A stretch of 64,000 nt of DNA from Photobacterium lipolyticum (GTDB lineage: Bacteria; Pseudomonadota; Gammaproteobacteria; Enterobacterales; Vibrionaceae), in assembly GCF_003026475.1 (NCBI RefSeq), contig NZ_PYMC01000017.1, positions 20,167 through 84,166 of the forward strand. The letters run 5' to 3'. The first letter of the stretch is position 1. Every line of letters begins with the position of its first letter. A program made the position numbers and the translations under genes. The notes below the pieces were generated by a model. That model was not told where the DNA came from and did not search any database. It worked only from the letters and a program-made list of their open reading frames with translations. Shown piece after piece: positions 47,951 through 58,200 of this stretch.

Positions 47951-48031
47951 AAACCCGCTTCCTTGGGAAGTGACGGTTCTCGGGCACCATATTTCATACG
48001 ACAAGCCTCAACTTCGGTTGAGGCTTTGTTG
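47951..48031 (+). pseudogene. Decayed tRNA 3' end with its terminator
   Basis: It begins with a variable-arm-like hairpin TTCC-TTG-GGAA and continues GTGACGGTTC, then TCGGGCACCA. Against tRNA-Leu(CAA), the 3' part of the T arm is missing, about ten bases. No 5' half of a tRNA can be found before it. It is followed at 48003-48026 by AAGCCTCAAC-TTCG-GTTGAGGCTT and TGTTGTTTCTA, the same terminator type as the intact gene. Confidence 0.65.
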
Positions 48032-48182
48032 TTTCTAAGATATTTAAAATCGCTTGTTGTCAGCCTTAAATTTAGACAAAAAAGTATCCATTAGAAAAAA
48101 ATAAAAGAATACGCTTGCTAAACACAGCACATCATTTACTAATAACAGGATAGTAGAATAACGATACAGGAGTAAAGGTAGT

Positions 48183-48983
48183 ATGCGAGCAGCAAATCCT
48201 GAGTATTTACTGGCGGCATTGAGAAGCATAATTAAAGCTAAGGGACTTACCTATAGAGAGCTCGCAGATAGGTTGGGTGTTCCTTTGTCTACGTTCAAGC
48301 GTCATTTATATAGTCCGAATATTACCCTCGAAAAGTTGTTGGATTACTGTCAGGAAGCGGATGCCTCTCTGGATGAGTTGCAGAAGCTGGCTATCAAACT
48401 TCAGCATGATAATGATAGTTTTTTTAGCCATACGCAAGATGAAGTCTTTTACCTTTTTCCGCAGCTATATGATTTTTATCGAGAACTGCGCCATTTACGG
48501 AATCAGGATAGTTATGACTACATGCGAAAAAAATATGGCCTAGATAAAACCTCGACCTATGCCTATTTGCGTGCGCTAGAAATGCTTGGCTTGGTGAAGC
48601 TTGCCGAAGATAACAAGATCCAGCTGAATGGACCTTATTACTATCGTTTTTCTGATGATTCAAAGTTGAGTGAGAAGTACAAGGATATCCTCAAAGAGCA
48701 GGCTCTGGAAAATCCTAATTGTGTTCGGGTTGGCTTCTCTCGTATGTACCTTAAAGAGGATCAGCTGGAAAGCCTGAATAAGCTCCTTGCTAAAGAGGTT
48801 CTTAAATACCATAGCGAGAACATGCAAAGTGAGGCAACGGGAGAGGAGCTGCTTCGTAATGTGCTGCTATTCGTTACCCATCACCAGCCTTTAACGTTTT
48901 CTGATGGAATTAGTGCGCTCCCAAATTCATTCTTGCAGGATATTCGAAAGACAATTGTTCAGTTTGAAGAGCAGGGGGCATAA
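48183..48983 (+). CDS. Helix-turn-helix protein of unknown function
   Basis: 266 residues. The N-terminus (about 8-65) is an XRE-like helix-turn-helix: LRSIIKAKGLTYRELADRLG and VPLSTFKRHLYSPNITLEKL. The remaining 200 residues are predicted helical; DEVFYLFPQLYDFYRELRHL and KYGLDKTSTYAYLRALEMLGLVKL suggest a second winged-helix-like segment near residues 115-145. I do not recognise a named family. It lies alone just after tRNA-Leu and the decayed tRNA copy, a common integration site, and its Shine-Dalgarno is weak. A regulator is likely, but the target is unknown. Confidence 0.75.
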   Translation: MRAANPEYLLAALRSIIKAKGLTYRELADRLGVPLSTFKRHLYSPNITLEKLLDYCQEADASLDELQKLAIKLQHDNDSFFSHTQDEVFYLFPQLYDFYRELRHLRNQDSYDYMRKKYGLDKTSTYAYLRALEMLGLVKLAEDNKIQLNGPYYYRFSDDSKLSEKYKDILKEQALENPNCVRVGFSRMYLKEDQLESLNKLLAKEVLKYHSENMQSEATGEELLRNVLLFVTHHQPLTFSDGISALPNSFLQDIRKTIVQFEEQGA

Positions 48984-49004
48984 CTCATCCCCCTGTAGCC
49001 ATGG

Positions 49005-49970
49005 TTAGCAGGTGTGGTGGCAGGCGACTAGATGTCTGTCAGCTTTTTCGATTAGCTCTGGGTAGGCTTGAGTGCACTTATCCTGTGCATGGGCACAACG
49101 GGAAGCAAAGTGGCACCCTTTCGGTGGGTTCATAGGTGACGGCACATCGCCCTCTAGCACGAATTGTTTGCCTCGTTGGCGTGGGTCAGGGATCGGAATC
49201 GCTGAGATAAGTGCTTGGGTATAAGGATGCTTGGGGCGTGCGAATAACTCTTGGGTATCACTGAGTTCAACAATTCGACCTAAATACATCACGGCAATCC
49301 GGTCAGAGATATGACGAACCACAGAGAGGTCATGTGCAATAAAGATCAGTGCCAGATTCATCTGATGTTGCAATTGTAACAATAGGTTGACGATCTGCGA
49401 CTGGACAGAGACATCCAGAGCAGACACCGCTTCATCACACACGATCAGTTTTGGGGTGAGGGCAATTGCTCTGGCGATACCGATCCGTTGACGCTGTCCT
49501 CCAGAAAACTCGTGAGGATAGCGATCAATGGCGGATTCAGGCAGTCCTACTTTGCGGAGTAGATCTTTTGCCCATTCCCGGCGCTCATCGGGCATCCCGA
49601 TACCGTGAATTTCGTAGGGTTCTTCGAGAATCGTGCCAATGGTATGTCGGCTGTTCAGGCTTTCCATTGGATCCTGAAAGATGATTTGCATTTCCTTGCG
49701 CAAGGAAACCATTTCAGATGCTTTGTACTGGGTTATATCCTGCCCATTGTAAATGATCTGCCCGGAGGTTGGCTCATGAAGTTTTAGCAGTGTCCGTCCT
49801 ACTGAACTTTTCCCGCAACCCGATTCACCCACAAGTCCCAAGGTTTCGCCAGCTTTGACTTCCAGTGAGATGCCGTCAACGGCATAGACGTATTTGGTCT
49901 TGCTAAACAATGAACCACGTACCTTATAATGCTGTTTAAGATCGACTAATTTAAGAATCGTTTTAGACAT
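49005..49970 (-). CDS. Peptide-type ABC importer, ATP-binding protein (OppF/DppF-like)
   Basis: Second ATPase of the importer coded by the five minus-strand genes here. It has Walker [17 protein letters not shown], signature SGGQRQRIGIARA, Walker B LIVCDEAVSALD and the oligopeptide-family C-terminal extension with the cysteines in GCHFASRCAHAQDKC, CHHTC, which in relatives can bind an iron-sulfur cluster. The ATG used overlaps the end of the previous gene; an ATG four codons upstream is possible. It is the last gene of the operon. Confidence 0.9.
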   Translation of the reverse strand: MSKTILKLVDLKQHYKVRGSLFSKTKYVYAVDGISLEVKAGETLGLVGESGCGKSSVGRTLLKLHEPTSGQIIYNGQDITQYKASEMVSLRKEMQIIFQDPMESLNSRHTIGTILEEPYEIHGIGMPDERREWAKDLLRKVGLPESAIDRYPHEFSGGQRQRIGIARAIALTPKLIVCDEAVSALDVSVQSQIVNLLLQLQHQMNLALIFIAHDLSVVRHISDRIAVMYLGRIVELSDTQELFARPKHPYTQALISAIPIPDPRQRGKQFVLEGDVPSPMNPPKGCHFASRCAHAQDKCTQAYPELIEKADRHLVACHHTC

Positions 49971-50961
49971 GATTGATTTCATCCATCATAAAGCAGCTAA
50001 CATAATGCATTGGAGAGACTTCTTGCGGTGTGGGAACGGCATCACCGCAACGTTGGGTTTGATAATGGCAGCGATTTCTAAATCGACATCCGGATGGCAT
50101 TTCTCTTAGGGTAGGGACCGATCCCTGAATTGTATCTAACTTTGTTTTAGGCTCGCCTTCCAGTCGTGGGATTGAGCGGAGTAAGCCTTGGGTATAGGGA
50201 TGTTTTGGTGACTCAAAGAGGGTATAGACATCAGCCTGTTCTACGACGCGCCCAGCGTACATAACGACGACTTCGTCACAGGTTTCGGCTACGACACCCA
50301 GATCATGGGTGATAAAAATGATCCCCATATCGTTGTCGGATTGAACTGAGCGCATTAACTTAAGAATTTGCGCCTGTACCGTAACATCGAGGGCAGTGGT
50401 CGGCTCGTCGGCAATGAGGATGTCAGGCTTGCATGCCAATGCCATCGCGATCATAACCCTTTGCCTCATTCCCCCGGATAATTCATGAGGGTAGACATTA
50501 AATCGTTGTTTTGCTGCTGGAATACCAACACGATGGAGCATATCTATGGCGGCCTGTTTGCGTTTGCTCTTGGAGTATTCAGGGCGGTGCAGTTCGTACA
50601 CTTCACATAGCTGCCTGCCGACAGTATGTACCGGATTCAGGGCGGTCATTGGGTCTTGGAAAATCATTGAGATCTGCTCGCCGCGGGTTTTGTATAGCTC
50701 TTCCGGTGCCATACGAACGAGATCGCTTCCCTTGTAAGTGATGCTGCCGCCTGTCACTTTTCCATAAGGGTGGGGCAGCAGCCCCATGATTGAAGCGGCG
50801 GTGACACTTTTCCCGCAACCGGATTCCCCGACCACACCGATGGTTTTTCCTTTAGAGACACTGAACGAGACGCCATCAAGTACCTTGATATCGCCTTCGT
50901 CAGTAGTAAAGGTTGTCTCTAAATCGGTAATGGTCAGGATATTGTCATTTGTGCTGCTCAT
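49963..50961 (-). CDS. Peptide-type ABC importer, ATP-binding protein (OppD/DppD-like)
   Basis: First ATPase of the importer, 332 residues. Walker [17 protein letters not shown], signature [14 protein letters not shown] and Walker [13 protein letters not shown] are intact, and the C-terminal [16 protein letters not shown] cysteines match the Opp/Dpp group. In E. coli Yej the two ATPases are fused in one protein (YejF); here they are separate and overlap by 8 bases. It lies 15 bp after the binding-protein gene. Confidence 0.9.
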   Translation of the reverse strand: MSSTNDNILTITDLETTFTTDEGDIKVLDGVSFSVSKGKTIGVVGESGCGKSVTAASIMGLLPHPYGKVTGGSITYKGSDLVRMAPEELYKTRGEQISMIFQDPMTALNPVHTVGRQLCEVYELHRPEYSKSKRKQAAIDMLHRVGIPAAKQRFNVYPHELSGGMRQRVMIAMALACKPDILIADEPTTALDVTVQAQILKLMRSVQSDNDMGIIFITHDLGVVAETCDEVVVMYAGRVVEQADVYTLFESPKHPYTQGLLRSIPRLEGEPKTKLDTIQGSVPTLREMPSGCRFRNRCHYQTQRCGDAVPTPQEVSPMHYVSCFMMDEINHV

Positions 50962-50976
50962 AGGACGACGTTTTCC

Positions 50977-52782
50977 TTATCCTTGGATATAGCGTTTATC
51001 GATGATGGTAACAGGCGGAAATGTTTTGCCCGCTCTCAGTGCTTGCTTGGTTTGTGCTTTCTCATCGATGTCAATCCAGAACAGACCATATTCCATACTC
51101 TTGGCATCGAGGATATCGCGTGATAGTTCGGTACCCAGTCCTTCGGGCAGTTTCACATAACGCCAGTAGGCCCCGCGAGAGAATGGGACAGAGTAGGTCG
51201 GGATCACGCAGTCACAATCGGAAATGAGACGCTGGATCTGACGCGAAAGGCTCGCTTTCTTTTCAATAGTAAACTCAGAATCATAGGCGTTTATCAGCTG
51301 ATCCATTTTTTGACCGGCAAAATTGGTAAAGTTGTTGGACTGTGGCTGGGCATTGGATGAGTGGAAGTATTGCCAGTAGACTGGTAGCTGACCGCTCCCC
51401 ATTCCCAGGAAGGCGGCTTGGTGTTTTTTCTCGAGCAGCGCCTTGAACCCAGTTGCGCCGTCGACGAGTTTAAGTTCGATATCCAGGCCTGTTTTACGCG
51501 CCTCCTCTTTGAGGACGATCACCCTAGCGGTGTGCATCTTGGACAAGTAAGTTAGGGTAATGGCAAGTTTTTCGCCTTGGTTGTTAATTCGGATCCCGTT
51601 ATCATCAAGTTGCTTGTAACCGGCCTGTTCGAAATAGCGTGAGGCGAGTTGTGGATCGAACGTTTTGGCTTGGATTTCCGGGTTATCATATTGGCCATAG
51701 CCCGAACCGAAGCCTTGTAGTCGGACATAATCACCGCGCAATGCCACATCGATCATTTTCTGTACATTGAGTGAGTGGGCGATGCCATGGCGAATATTCT
51801 CATCATCCATATGAGGCGCATCGAGGTTTAACCAAACACCGGCCGCTCCCTGCGGGTATTTGTTATAAAGCCAGGCTTTGTGGATGTAGCCTTGGTCGTA
51901 TAGCTTTCCTTTGGCTTTATCATGCCAAACAGAGGGGAAGACCATATAGAAAGCATCAAGCTCCCCTTTCTCGAAGTATTTGATCGCAATGTCGGTATCG
52001 CGGATCACTTTAATTATGATCTTATTGACGTTATAGCGATGCTGATAGTAAGGGTTTTTGTAGCCCCACCAGTCTTTGACCTTAACCAACTGGATGGATT
52101 TGCCTTTTCTTACTTTACCTACCTTATAGGGGCCTGTTACCGGCTCTGCTTTCCAGTTGTAGCGCTTCACGAAATCTTTTGGGATCCCATTGGCATAGAA
52201 GTGGGTCGGCTTGGGCATAATGTTCAGCCGCATGAGCAATTCGTCATTGGAAAGCTGATCGGCAGAGTGGAGAGCAAAGGTATGTTTATCGTAGACGGTG
52301 ATCCCTGCGATCTTGTTGGTATAGAAGTCTTTGTACCAAGGCGCTTTAACATGATCGCTTCTCATGTAGTCAAACACAAAGGAGAAGTCCTGGCTGGTAA
52401 TGGGCGTGCCATCCGACCAGCGGGCATCTTCGTCTATTTTAAAGAATAGGGTTTTATGGTCATCACCAAATGCCCATTGCTTTGCAATGGCAGGAATGTA
52501 CTCGCGGGTGTTCGGTTGCTGCTGAAGCAGGGCCGGATTACCGTCGAGCAAGAAAGCCCTAAAGCTTCCGTTAGAGTCGGGGCCAATTGTCCTCAGCGTC
52601 AACGGAAAGCTTGCTATATGCAGTCGGTAGGTTCCGCCCGATTTGGCGTTTTTATCTGCAAATAACGGCTGCTCGGTGTTTGAAATCCAGGTTAACCCCG
52701 AAGGAAGTTCAGCAGCCAGCGCTCCCCCTTGAAATAGCATGCTAATGGCCGTTAATAGGGTCGTTATTAAGATTTTTTTCAT
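50977..52782 (-). CDS. Extracellular solute-binding protein, family 5 (YejA-like)
   Basis: Periplasmic receptor for peptides or related solutes. The protein of about 601 residues begins with a signal peptide KKILITTLLTAISMLFQGGALA, cut near residue 24. It has the family-5 segments SGGTYRLHIAS, ARWSDGTPITSQDFSFVFDY and KSIQLVKVKDWWGYKNPYYQ. Length and sequence resemble YejA more than OppA. GGAG precedes the ATG. It is the third gene of the operon, between permeases and ATPases. The ligand is not certain. Confidence 0.88.
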   Translation of the reverse strand: MKKILITTLLTAISMLFQGGALAAELPSGLTWISNTEQPLFADKNAKSGGTYRLHIASFPLTLRTIGPDSNGSFRAFLLDGNPALLQQQPNTREYIPAIAKQWAFGDDHKTLFFKIDEDARWSDGTPITSQDFSFVFDYMRSDHVKAPWYKDFYTNKIAGITVYDKHTFALHSADQLSNDELLMRLNIMPKPTHFYANGIPKDFVKRYNWKAEPVTGPYKVGKVRKGKSIQLVKVKDWWGYKNPYYQHRYNVNKIIIKVIRDTDIAIKYFEKGELDAFYMVFPSVWHDKAKGKLYDQGYIHKAWLYNKYPQGAAGVWLNLDAPHMDDENIRHGIAHSLNVQKMIDVALRGDYVRLQGFGSGYGQYDNPEIQAKTFDPQLASRYFEQAGYKQLDDNGIRINNQGEKLAITLTYLSKMHTARVIVLKEEARKTGLDIELKLVDGATGFKALLEKKHQAAFLGMGSGQLPVYWQYFHSSNAQPQSNNFTNFAGQKMDQLINAYDSEFTIEKKASLSRQIQRLISDCDCVIPTYSVPFSRGAYWRYVKLPEGLGTELSRDILDAKSMEYGLFWIDIDEKAQTKQALRAGKTFPPVTIIDKRYIQG

Positions 52783-52847
52783 TATCACTCCAGACTTCTT
52801 GATTCGCGATGGCGGCCTTGCTATCGCCTATCCGTTATTTCTTGTGG

Positions 52848-53891
52848 TTAGATATAGCGGGTATACTTCTTGGGATCGAACGCTTCTCGAACACCCTCGC
52901 CAATAAAGGTCACCATGGTCAGAACCGAGACGATGGCAAAGACCACCGAACTGATGATCCAGTAGGCATCCATATTGGACTTACCTTGCTGCAATAGATC
53001 CCCCCAGCTGGGCGTTGGTGGCATGAGGCCTAGCCCTAAGTAATCCAGCGCTGTCAGGGTGGTAATATTGGCGACGATACTGAAGGGAGCCAAGGTGACG
53101 ATCATAACCATGGTGTTGGGTAAAATATGCTTAATGATCACGCGCCAGATACTGGCACCCTGAGCCTTGGCCGCCATCACATAATCCCGCGCTTTTTCCT
53201 TGTAGGTCATGGTTCGCATATACCAGGTGATGCTGATCCAGCCAAACATCACGTTGATGAACACAAACAGGAAGAAGCTGGGTTGAATGATGGATACCAT
53301 GATCATGATGACGTAGAGAAAAGGTACCATGGACCAGATTTCAATCACTCGCTGCATCACAAGGTCAAATTTACCGCCAAGATATCCCATCAGCGATCCA
53401 ATCAATACACCAATGGTGTAGCAGAGGGTCAAGGTCAGCAGCGCAAACCAGATGGCAATACGAAATCCATAGATCAGACGGGCCAGTACATCACGACCCG
53501 ATGTGTCGGTGCCCATATAATGTTTTGTTTCAAGGGATGGTGGGTTGGGCGGATAATTTACGCCATCAAAGTCTTGCTCATATGGATTCCAAGGGACGAT
53601 TGGCATGAATACCCAGTTGCCTTCCTCCTGTTTGGAAAACTCTATTTCCAGCTGTCGATAGTCCACTTCATAACCGTAGTCCAAACCAAACATGTCACCT
53701 GTTTTGACCTTCGAATAAGTAGGAAAGTACCAATTACCGTTGTAAGAGACCATCAGAGCCTTACTGTTGACGAAGACTTCTGCAATACAAGAAAGTAGAA
53801 CTAGGCTAGCGAGGATCACAAAGGAATAGTAGCTTCGCTTGATTGAGCGGAAGCGAGTGATTTTCTTTTTTGTTAATGGGTTTAACTGCAT
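52848..53891 (-). CDS. Peptide-type ABC importer permease (YejE/OppC-like)
   Basis: Inner-membrane permease of about 347 residues. An N-terminal membrane segment (about 20-40) is followed by a periplasmic stretch, MGTDTSGRDVLARLIYGFRI and the EAA-type loop YVMAAKAQGASIWRVIIKHILPN. The long periplasmic insert between the first segment and MGTD is typical of YejE. The frame extends 11 codons upstream; this ATG starts four bases after the previous gene's stop. Confidence 0.88.
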   Translation of the reverse strand: MQLNPLTKKKITRFRSIKRSYYSFVILASLVLLSCIAEVFVNSKALMVSYNGNWYFPTYSKVKTGDMFGLDYGYEVDYRQLEIEFSKQEEGNWVFMPIVPWNPYEQDFDGVNYPPNPPSLETKHYMGTDTSGRDVLARLIYGFRIAIWFALLTLTLCYTIGVLIGSLMGYLGGKFDLVMQRVIEIWSMVPFLYVIMIMVSIIQPSFFLFVFINVMFGWISITWYMRTMTYKEKARDYVMAAKAQGASIWRVIIKHILPNTMVMIVTLAPFSIVANITTLTALDYLGLGLMPPTPSWGDLLQQGKSNMDAYWIISSVVFAIVSVLTMVTFIGEGVREAFDPKKYTRYI

Positions 53892-53895
53892 GCTG

Positions 53896-54915
53896 TTAGC
53901 TTCCAAACTTAACCCGAGGGTCAACCATTGCCACGCACATATCCGAGAGGATATTGCCGAACATTAAGAGCAACGATGACATCGCCAGGATGCCCATAAC
54001 GACAGGATAGTCCCGTTCAATAATCGATTCGTATCCGAGCAGGCCGATGCCGTCGATATTGAAGACCACTTCGATTAGGAATGAACCAGCCACAAATACG
54101 GACACGACATTACCCAGGTGGCTGGCAATTGGGATCAGGCTATTGCGCAGTGCGTGCTTGCGTACGGCTTGCTTAAATGGCAGGCCTTTGGCGATGGCTG
54201 TTTTGACATAGTCGGCTGCTAAGCTTTCCAGCAGATTGTTTTTCATCGTCATGGTCAAAATGGCAAAGTCACCGATGATGTAACAGATGAGGGGCAATAT
54301 GGCATGGGAGAACAAATCGGCAACTTGTTCGGTCCAGAGCAGATCATCAAACTCGTCGCTGACGAAGCCGCCCATCGGAAACCAGTCCATCTGGAAGGCA
54401 AACAGGGATATTAAGAAAACCCCGACGACATAGTTGGGCAGGGCATAGCCAACAAAGACCAGTACCGAGCTGATGTTGTCGAACTTGGAGCCATGCTTCA
54501 TCGCTTTGAGGATCCCAAGCGGGATCGAAACAAGGTAGCTGATTAAGAAGGTCCAAAAGCCATAGAACATCGATACCGGAAGTCGTTCCTTTATCATGTC
54601 CCATACCGGTTCGTAGTAACGGGTCGATTCGCCCAGGTCGAGCTGGACGAGTTTGCCCAGCCATTCTTGGTAGGCCTCAAAGATGGGCTTATCTAAGCCA
54701 TAAAAGGCATTTAACTCGGCAATCTGTTCTTCCGACAGTGATTGGGAACCCTGTTGGCTTCCGGCACCGCCGTCAACTGCCTGTGACTGCATCTGTGAAA
54801 TCATCCGCTCCACCGGGCCGCCCGGGACAAAGCGAGTTAACGCAAAGACCATCAGGGTAACGCCAATAAAAGTAGGAATGATGAGTAATAATCGTCGGCT
54901 AAAGTAGGCTAGCAA
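53896..54915 (-). CDS. Peptide-type ABC importer permease (YejB/OppB-like)
   Basis: First gene of the importer operon, 339 residues. It has the OppB-type N-terminus YFSRRLLLIIPTFIGVTLMVF, an insert near residues 40-70 (MISQMQSQAVDGGAGSQQGS) as in YejB, and the EAA loop YVKTAIAKGLPFKQAVRKHAL. It appears to start with TTG, six bases after AAAGGAG; no in-frame ATG is near. The insert and the YejA-like receptor point to the Yej subgroup. Confidence 0.88.
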   Translation of the reverse strand: MLAYFSRRLLLIIPTFIGVTLMVFALTRFVPGGPVERMISQMQSQAVDGGAGSQQGSQSLSEEQIAELNAFYGLDKPIFEAYQEWLGKLVQLDLGESTRYYEPVWDMIKERLPVSMFYGFWTFLISYLVSIPLGILKAMKHGSKFDNISSVLVFVGYALPNYVVGVFLISLFAFQMDWFPMGGFVSDEFDDLLWTEQVADLFSHAILPLICYIIGDFAILTMTMKNNLLESLAADYVKTAIAKGLPFKQAVRKHALRNSLIPIASHLGNVVSVFVAGSFLIEVVFNIDGIGLLGYESIIERDYPVVMGILAMSSLLLMFGNILSDMCVAMVDPRVKFGS

Positions 54916-55222
54916 TGCATACTCCTTTACATCCTTTAAGTAAGCACTTCGTATTGCTTTTGAGGTGAGTTCAATGTGTTAACACATCCGTGTTATTGCC
55001 TGGTATCAATCAGCAAGCTGAGCCAGCATGTAATAATAAATACAGACGCTTACAGCACAAGTGATATGTGTAAAACATTATAAAATGGGCCGCTGCGTAT
55101 CGAGAGGTGAGGTGTCGACATACAGATATTTCAATTCAGGTATTACCGTTGAACTTGGTTCGCTATGGGTAAAGCCCGGATATCGAAGATCTCCGGGCTT
55201 GGTTATGATTTATTGAAGTTTC
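54916..55222. other. Region upstream of the ABC importer operon
   Basis: 307 bp between the metalloprotease stop and the first permease gene. It should hold the operon's promoter, but I cannot pick one with confidence. A terminator for the metalloprotease lies at its right end. Confidence 0.4.
55172..55200 (-). terminator. Terminator after the metalloprotease gene
   Basis: AAGCCCGGA / TCCGGGCTT, 9-bp arms, 11-base loop, 23 bp after the stop codon. The T-run is weak on the minus strand. Confidence 0.6.
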
Positions 55223-58200
55223 TTACAAGACCGGCAGTTGCTCTAGGGCATAGCGATACTGAAGATATTCGTGGTTTTCCCACAACCAAATGACTTCAGG
55301 GTCGATATCGTAAATATCTGCATCTTCAGGGATCTTTGAAATTTCATCTGCAATATATGTCGAGTAACTCTCGGCATCTGTTAGCAATGTTTCCAAATAC
55401 TCAGGGTTGTCATCTTTATAGTTGCGGATTGTATTCCATGCTGCGAGTAAGTTTTCTTTCGTGTGGCAACGACTGCTATCTTCGGCTGGCGAGTAACAGT
55501 TGTTCTCCTTGTCAAAAGAAAACTTGGCCGGTGCTGGTGGAAATGGTCGAGCTCTGAATAAGGACTCAAAATGCGGTGCCTTTTTCAGAATACCTAATGC
55601 AGTCGTATCTCTTAGCATTACCAACTTGAAGTCGTTGATATTTTTTAGGCCGCTAGTATCCAAATTACGCTTGGTGCGTGGGTTAGCGTTTCTAAGTTGT
55701 TCTAACTTCTCTTGGTGGCCATTGATAAGCAGGGCTTTCTCTGCCATGCGCTTGGCAAGTCCGTTTCTCCGGGTTATAAGATATCGTCGTGTTTTTAGAC
55801 TAAATTCAAAGCTGTCATTTTCATCTCTGCTCGAACTTGGCTGGGTTAGGGTAATATCGTCGATCAGTTCTTGCGAACTATCGGCTAATCCATATTCTTT
55901 AGCTGAGCCATATGCGACCACGTTTCTAAGTAGGGCTGCAAACATTGGGGTAACTGTTTTTTTAGATAGTTGGAAGTATCTCTTCAAACCAACTAAATAT
56001 TCAGGAACATCGACAGCGCGTTTGATATTAGGAACGTAGCGTTTAACGGTTGATGTACGTTTACCATCCTTATCAACAAAGATTGGATCAGGGAAAGAAT
56101 CCATGCCAAACCCGAGGTAGCCTAAATAGGTTTTCAGCTTCTGTGGTGTGCCTTGTGTACTCAGGTAGGGACTGGATATATCAATTAGCGCCATATTGGA
56201 TCTGTCCTGGCTGCTATAGTAATAACCACTACGCTTAACCAGCATTTGTGCTGCCAGTAGCTTGTCGGGCCAGACCCCTAGAAGGTCGACTGCATTTGCC
56301 GAGCTTTGATATGGGTTGTTGGCGCGCATGTTGGCTAGAGAACGTCCATCTCTCGTTTCGGAAAGAACTTTGATTGGTTCGTAGTCCTGAGCCATGGTGG
56401 CAACAAGATCGTCATCAAAACAGGATAATGGTAAGTCAGTTTTGTTCTGTAAGTTTGGACCGAAGCGTTTCCAGATATCTGATAACGGGATAAAACTATT
56501 AATTATACCGTCATTAGTTGTGCTTACTTCAACTTCACAAACTTTATCAGGCTTGTTTAACACATCAATAAAGAAGTTTGCTGCAAGAAGACTCGCATCA
56601 AAGGTATTACATACTTCATTTTTAGCTTTGTTTGAGGATTGGCTACAGAAATTGATGTAATAATCAGTGACGCTGCTTCCGTAACTATCTTCAGATCCTT
56701 TTGTCTGGGCTAGGAAATTATCAATGCGCCCCAGATCTTCAATAACATCTCGTATTTCGGAGAACTGCTGCAAAAGGCTGAATGAGTAATAATGCAGTCT
56801 AAAGTCATAGAATTTATCGCGGCCATTACGGCGGTTGATTAGATCATAGTTATCCCAATATTTCTGAATTCGGAACTTCGTCAGCTCTAATACATTGGTG
56901 CCTTCATCAAAGCGATTACAGTTTGTCGTGCTGATTACATGCTCGTCAGTACAATAGCGATAGTCTTTCAGCGCTGTTCCAGGCATTTCTACTGCAATCG
57001 TTTTTTGTAGCTGATCGATTGCACCTAGTGGATAGGCTTGGTGATCAAGACGTAGCTTTTCGTCGATATTTTCTAAGCTCATAAATGTCGAGCTAGCGGT
57101 ATCATCAGTACTATTAACCTCAACTTGACGGCGATAACCATAGCGAAGTGCGGCGATATCGTATTTACCGTAGGTTGGCAGTTCGTCAAAAATCGAAGCA
57201 CCATAGTCCATTACGGAGCTGTAGGCCGGCATTTTGTCATAGCCAAGCTTCGACACTTCGTCATCTTGGTAGAAGTTCGCTTTATCCATTGACCCCATAA
57301 AGTTATGGCGTAAGCCTAGGTTATGGCCAAATTCATGCACGAGGGTTGATTTGAACATGTGCTCAGTAATTGCATCGCTAACTTCTTGTTGCTGGTCTTT
57401 GGACAGCTGAGTCCAAGATTTTAGCTTTTTATTGGCTTTGTCCGCATAATCCGATGCACTATTATCAAGTTCGGTATTGTCAAAATACTTACCAGCAAGA
57501 TAATCGATGCCTTTGATTAAGCCTTTTGACTTAGTACTAACCCACATGAACTCTTCGGCGTACATGTTTTGTGCCGCCATTTTATCGAGCTGCTCAGTAT
57601 AGTGGGCAGCAGATTTGCTGAAGCTATTTTCTTCCTGTTGTTCTGGTGAAAGCCATTGAGGTTTGCCATTGATAAATCGAGGCTCATGGCTAACTACTGG
57701 TTGTGTGGCTATTGGTGTTCCTGATGCGAATATAGAAGATCTATTATCGGCTATCGAAGCACCTGTCTCGCTAGGAATATTGGCAGTATCTAATGGCTCT
57801 TCTGGTTTGTATTCATCAGGCCGCTCAATCTCTGCGCGATTATATCGCATAACCAATTCGTCCCACATGCGTCGAGAGGTAGAACGGATCACGCCGGCGT
57901 ATTGATTTACATGAGCGTGAACGATTTCACCGGTAAGTGGGTTTGTGGCTGATGGGCCATAACCCAGTAGGCCATTGTCGACCGGGTCGGTAATTAGATT
58001 TAATACGTTATAACGTAAGTCGCCGGTATGAACACCTGCTTTTTTCGTTGGGTTAACGATTTTGATAGGTGGAACACCAGTACCTGCCAACGTTTTGTTC
58101 ATTTGATTAATGGTTTCGAGCGTAATGTCAAGGTAGAACTTGCCGGCTTTATCGAAATAACTATCACTTAAGTAATAATCGATTGACGGTTTATCCGGAT

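Noticed and set aside
51922..52449. 175-codon plus-strand frame opposite the solute-binding protein
   Set aside because: Antisense shadow of a strongly supported gene; no ribosome-binding site or family features.
53127..53798. 223-codon plus-strand frame opposite the ABC permease
   Set aside because: It lies entirely antisense to a permease gene with clear motifs, and its translation is His- and Asp-rich with no recognisable domain.
55500..56039. 179-codon plus-strand frame inside the metalloprotease
   Set aside because: Mirror frame of the C-terminal half; composition follows the opposite strand's codons.
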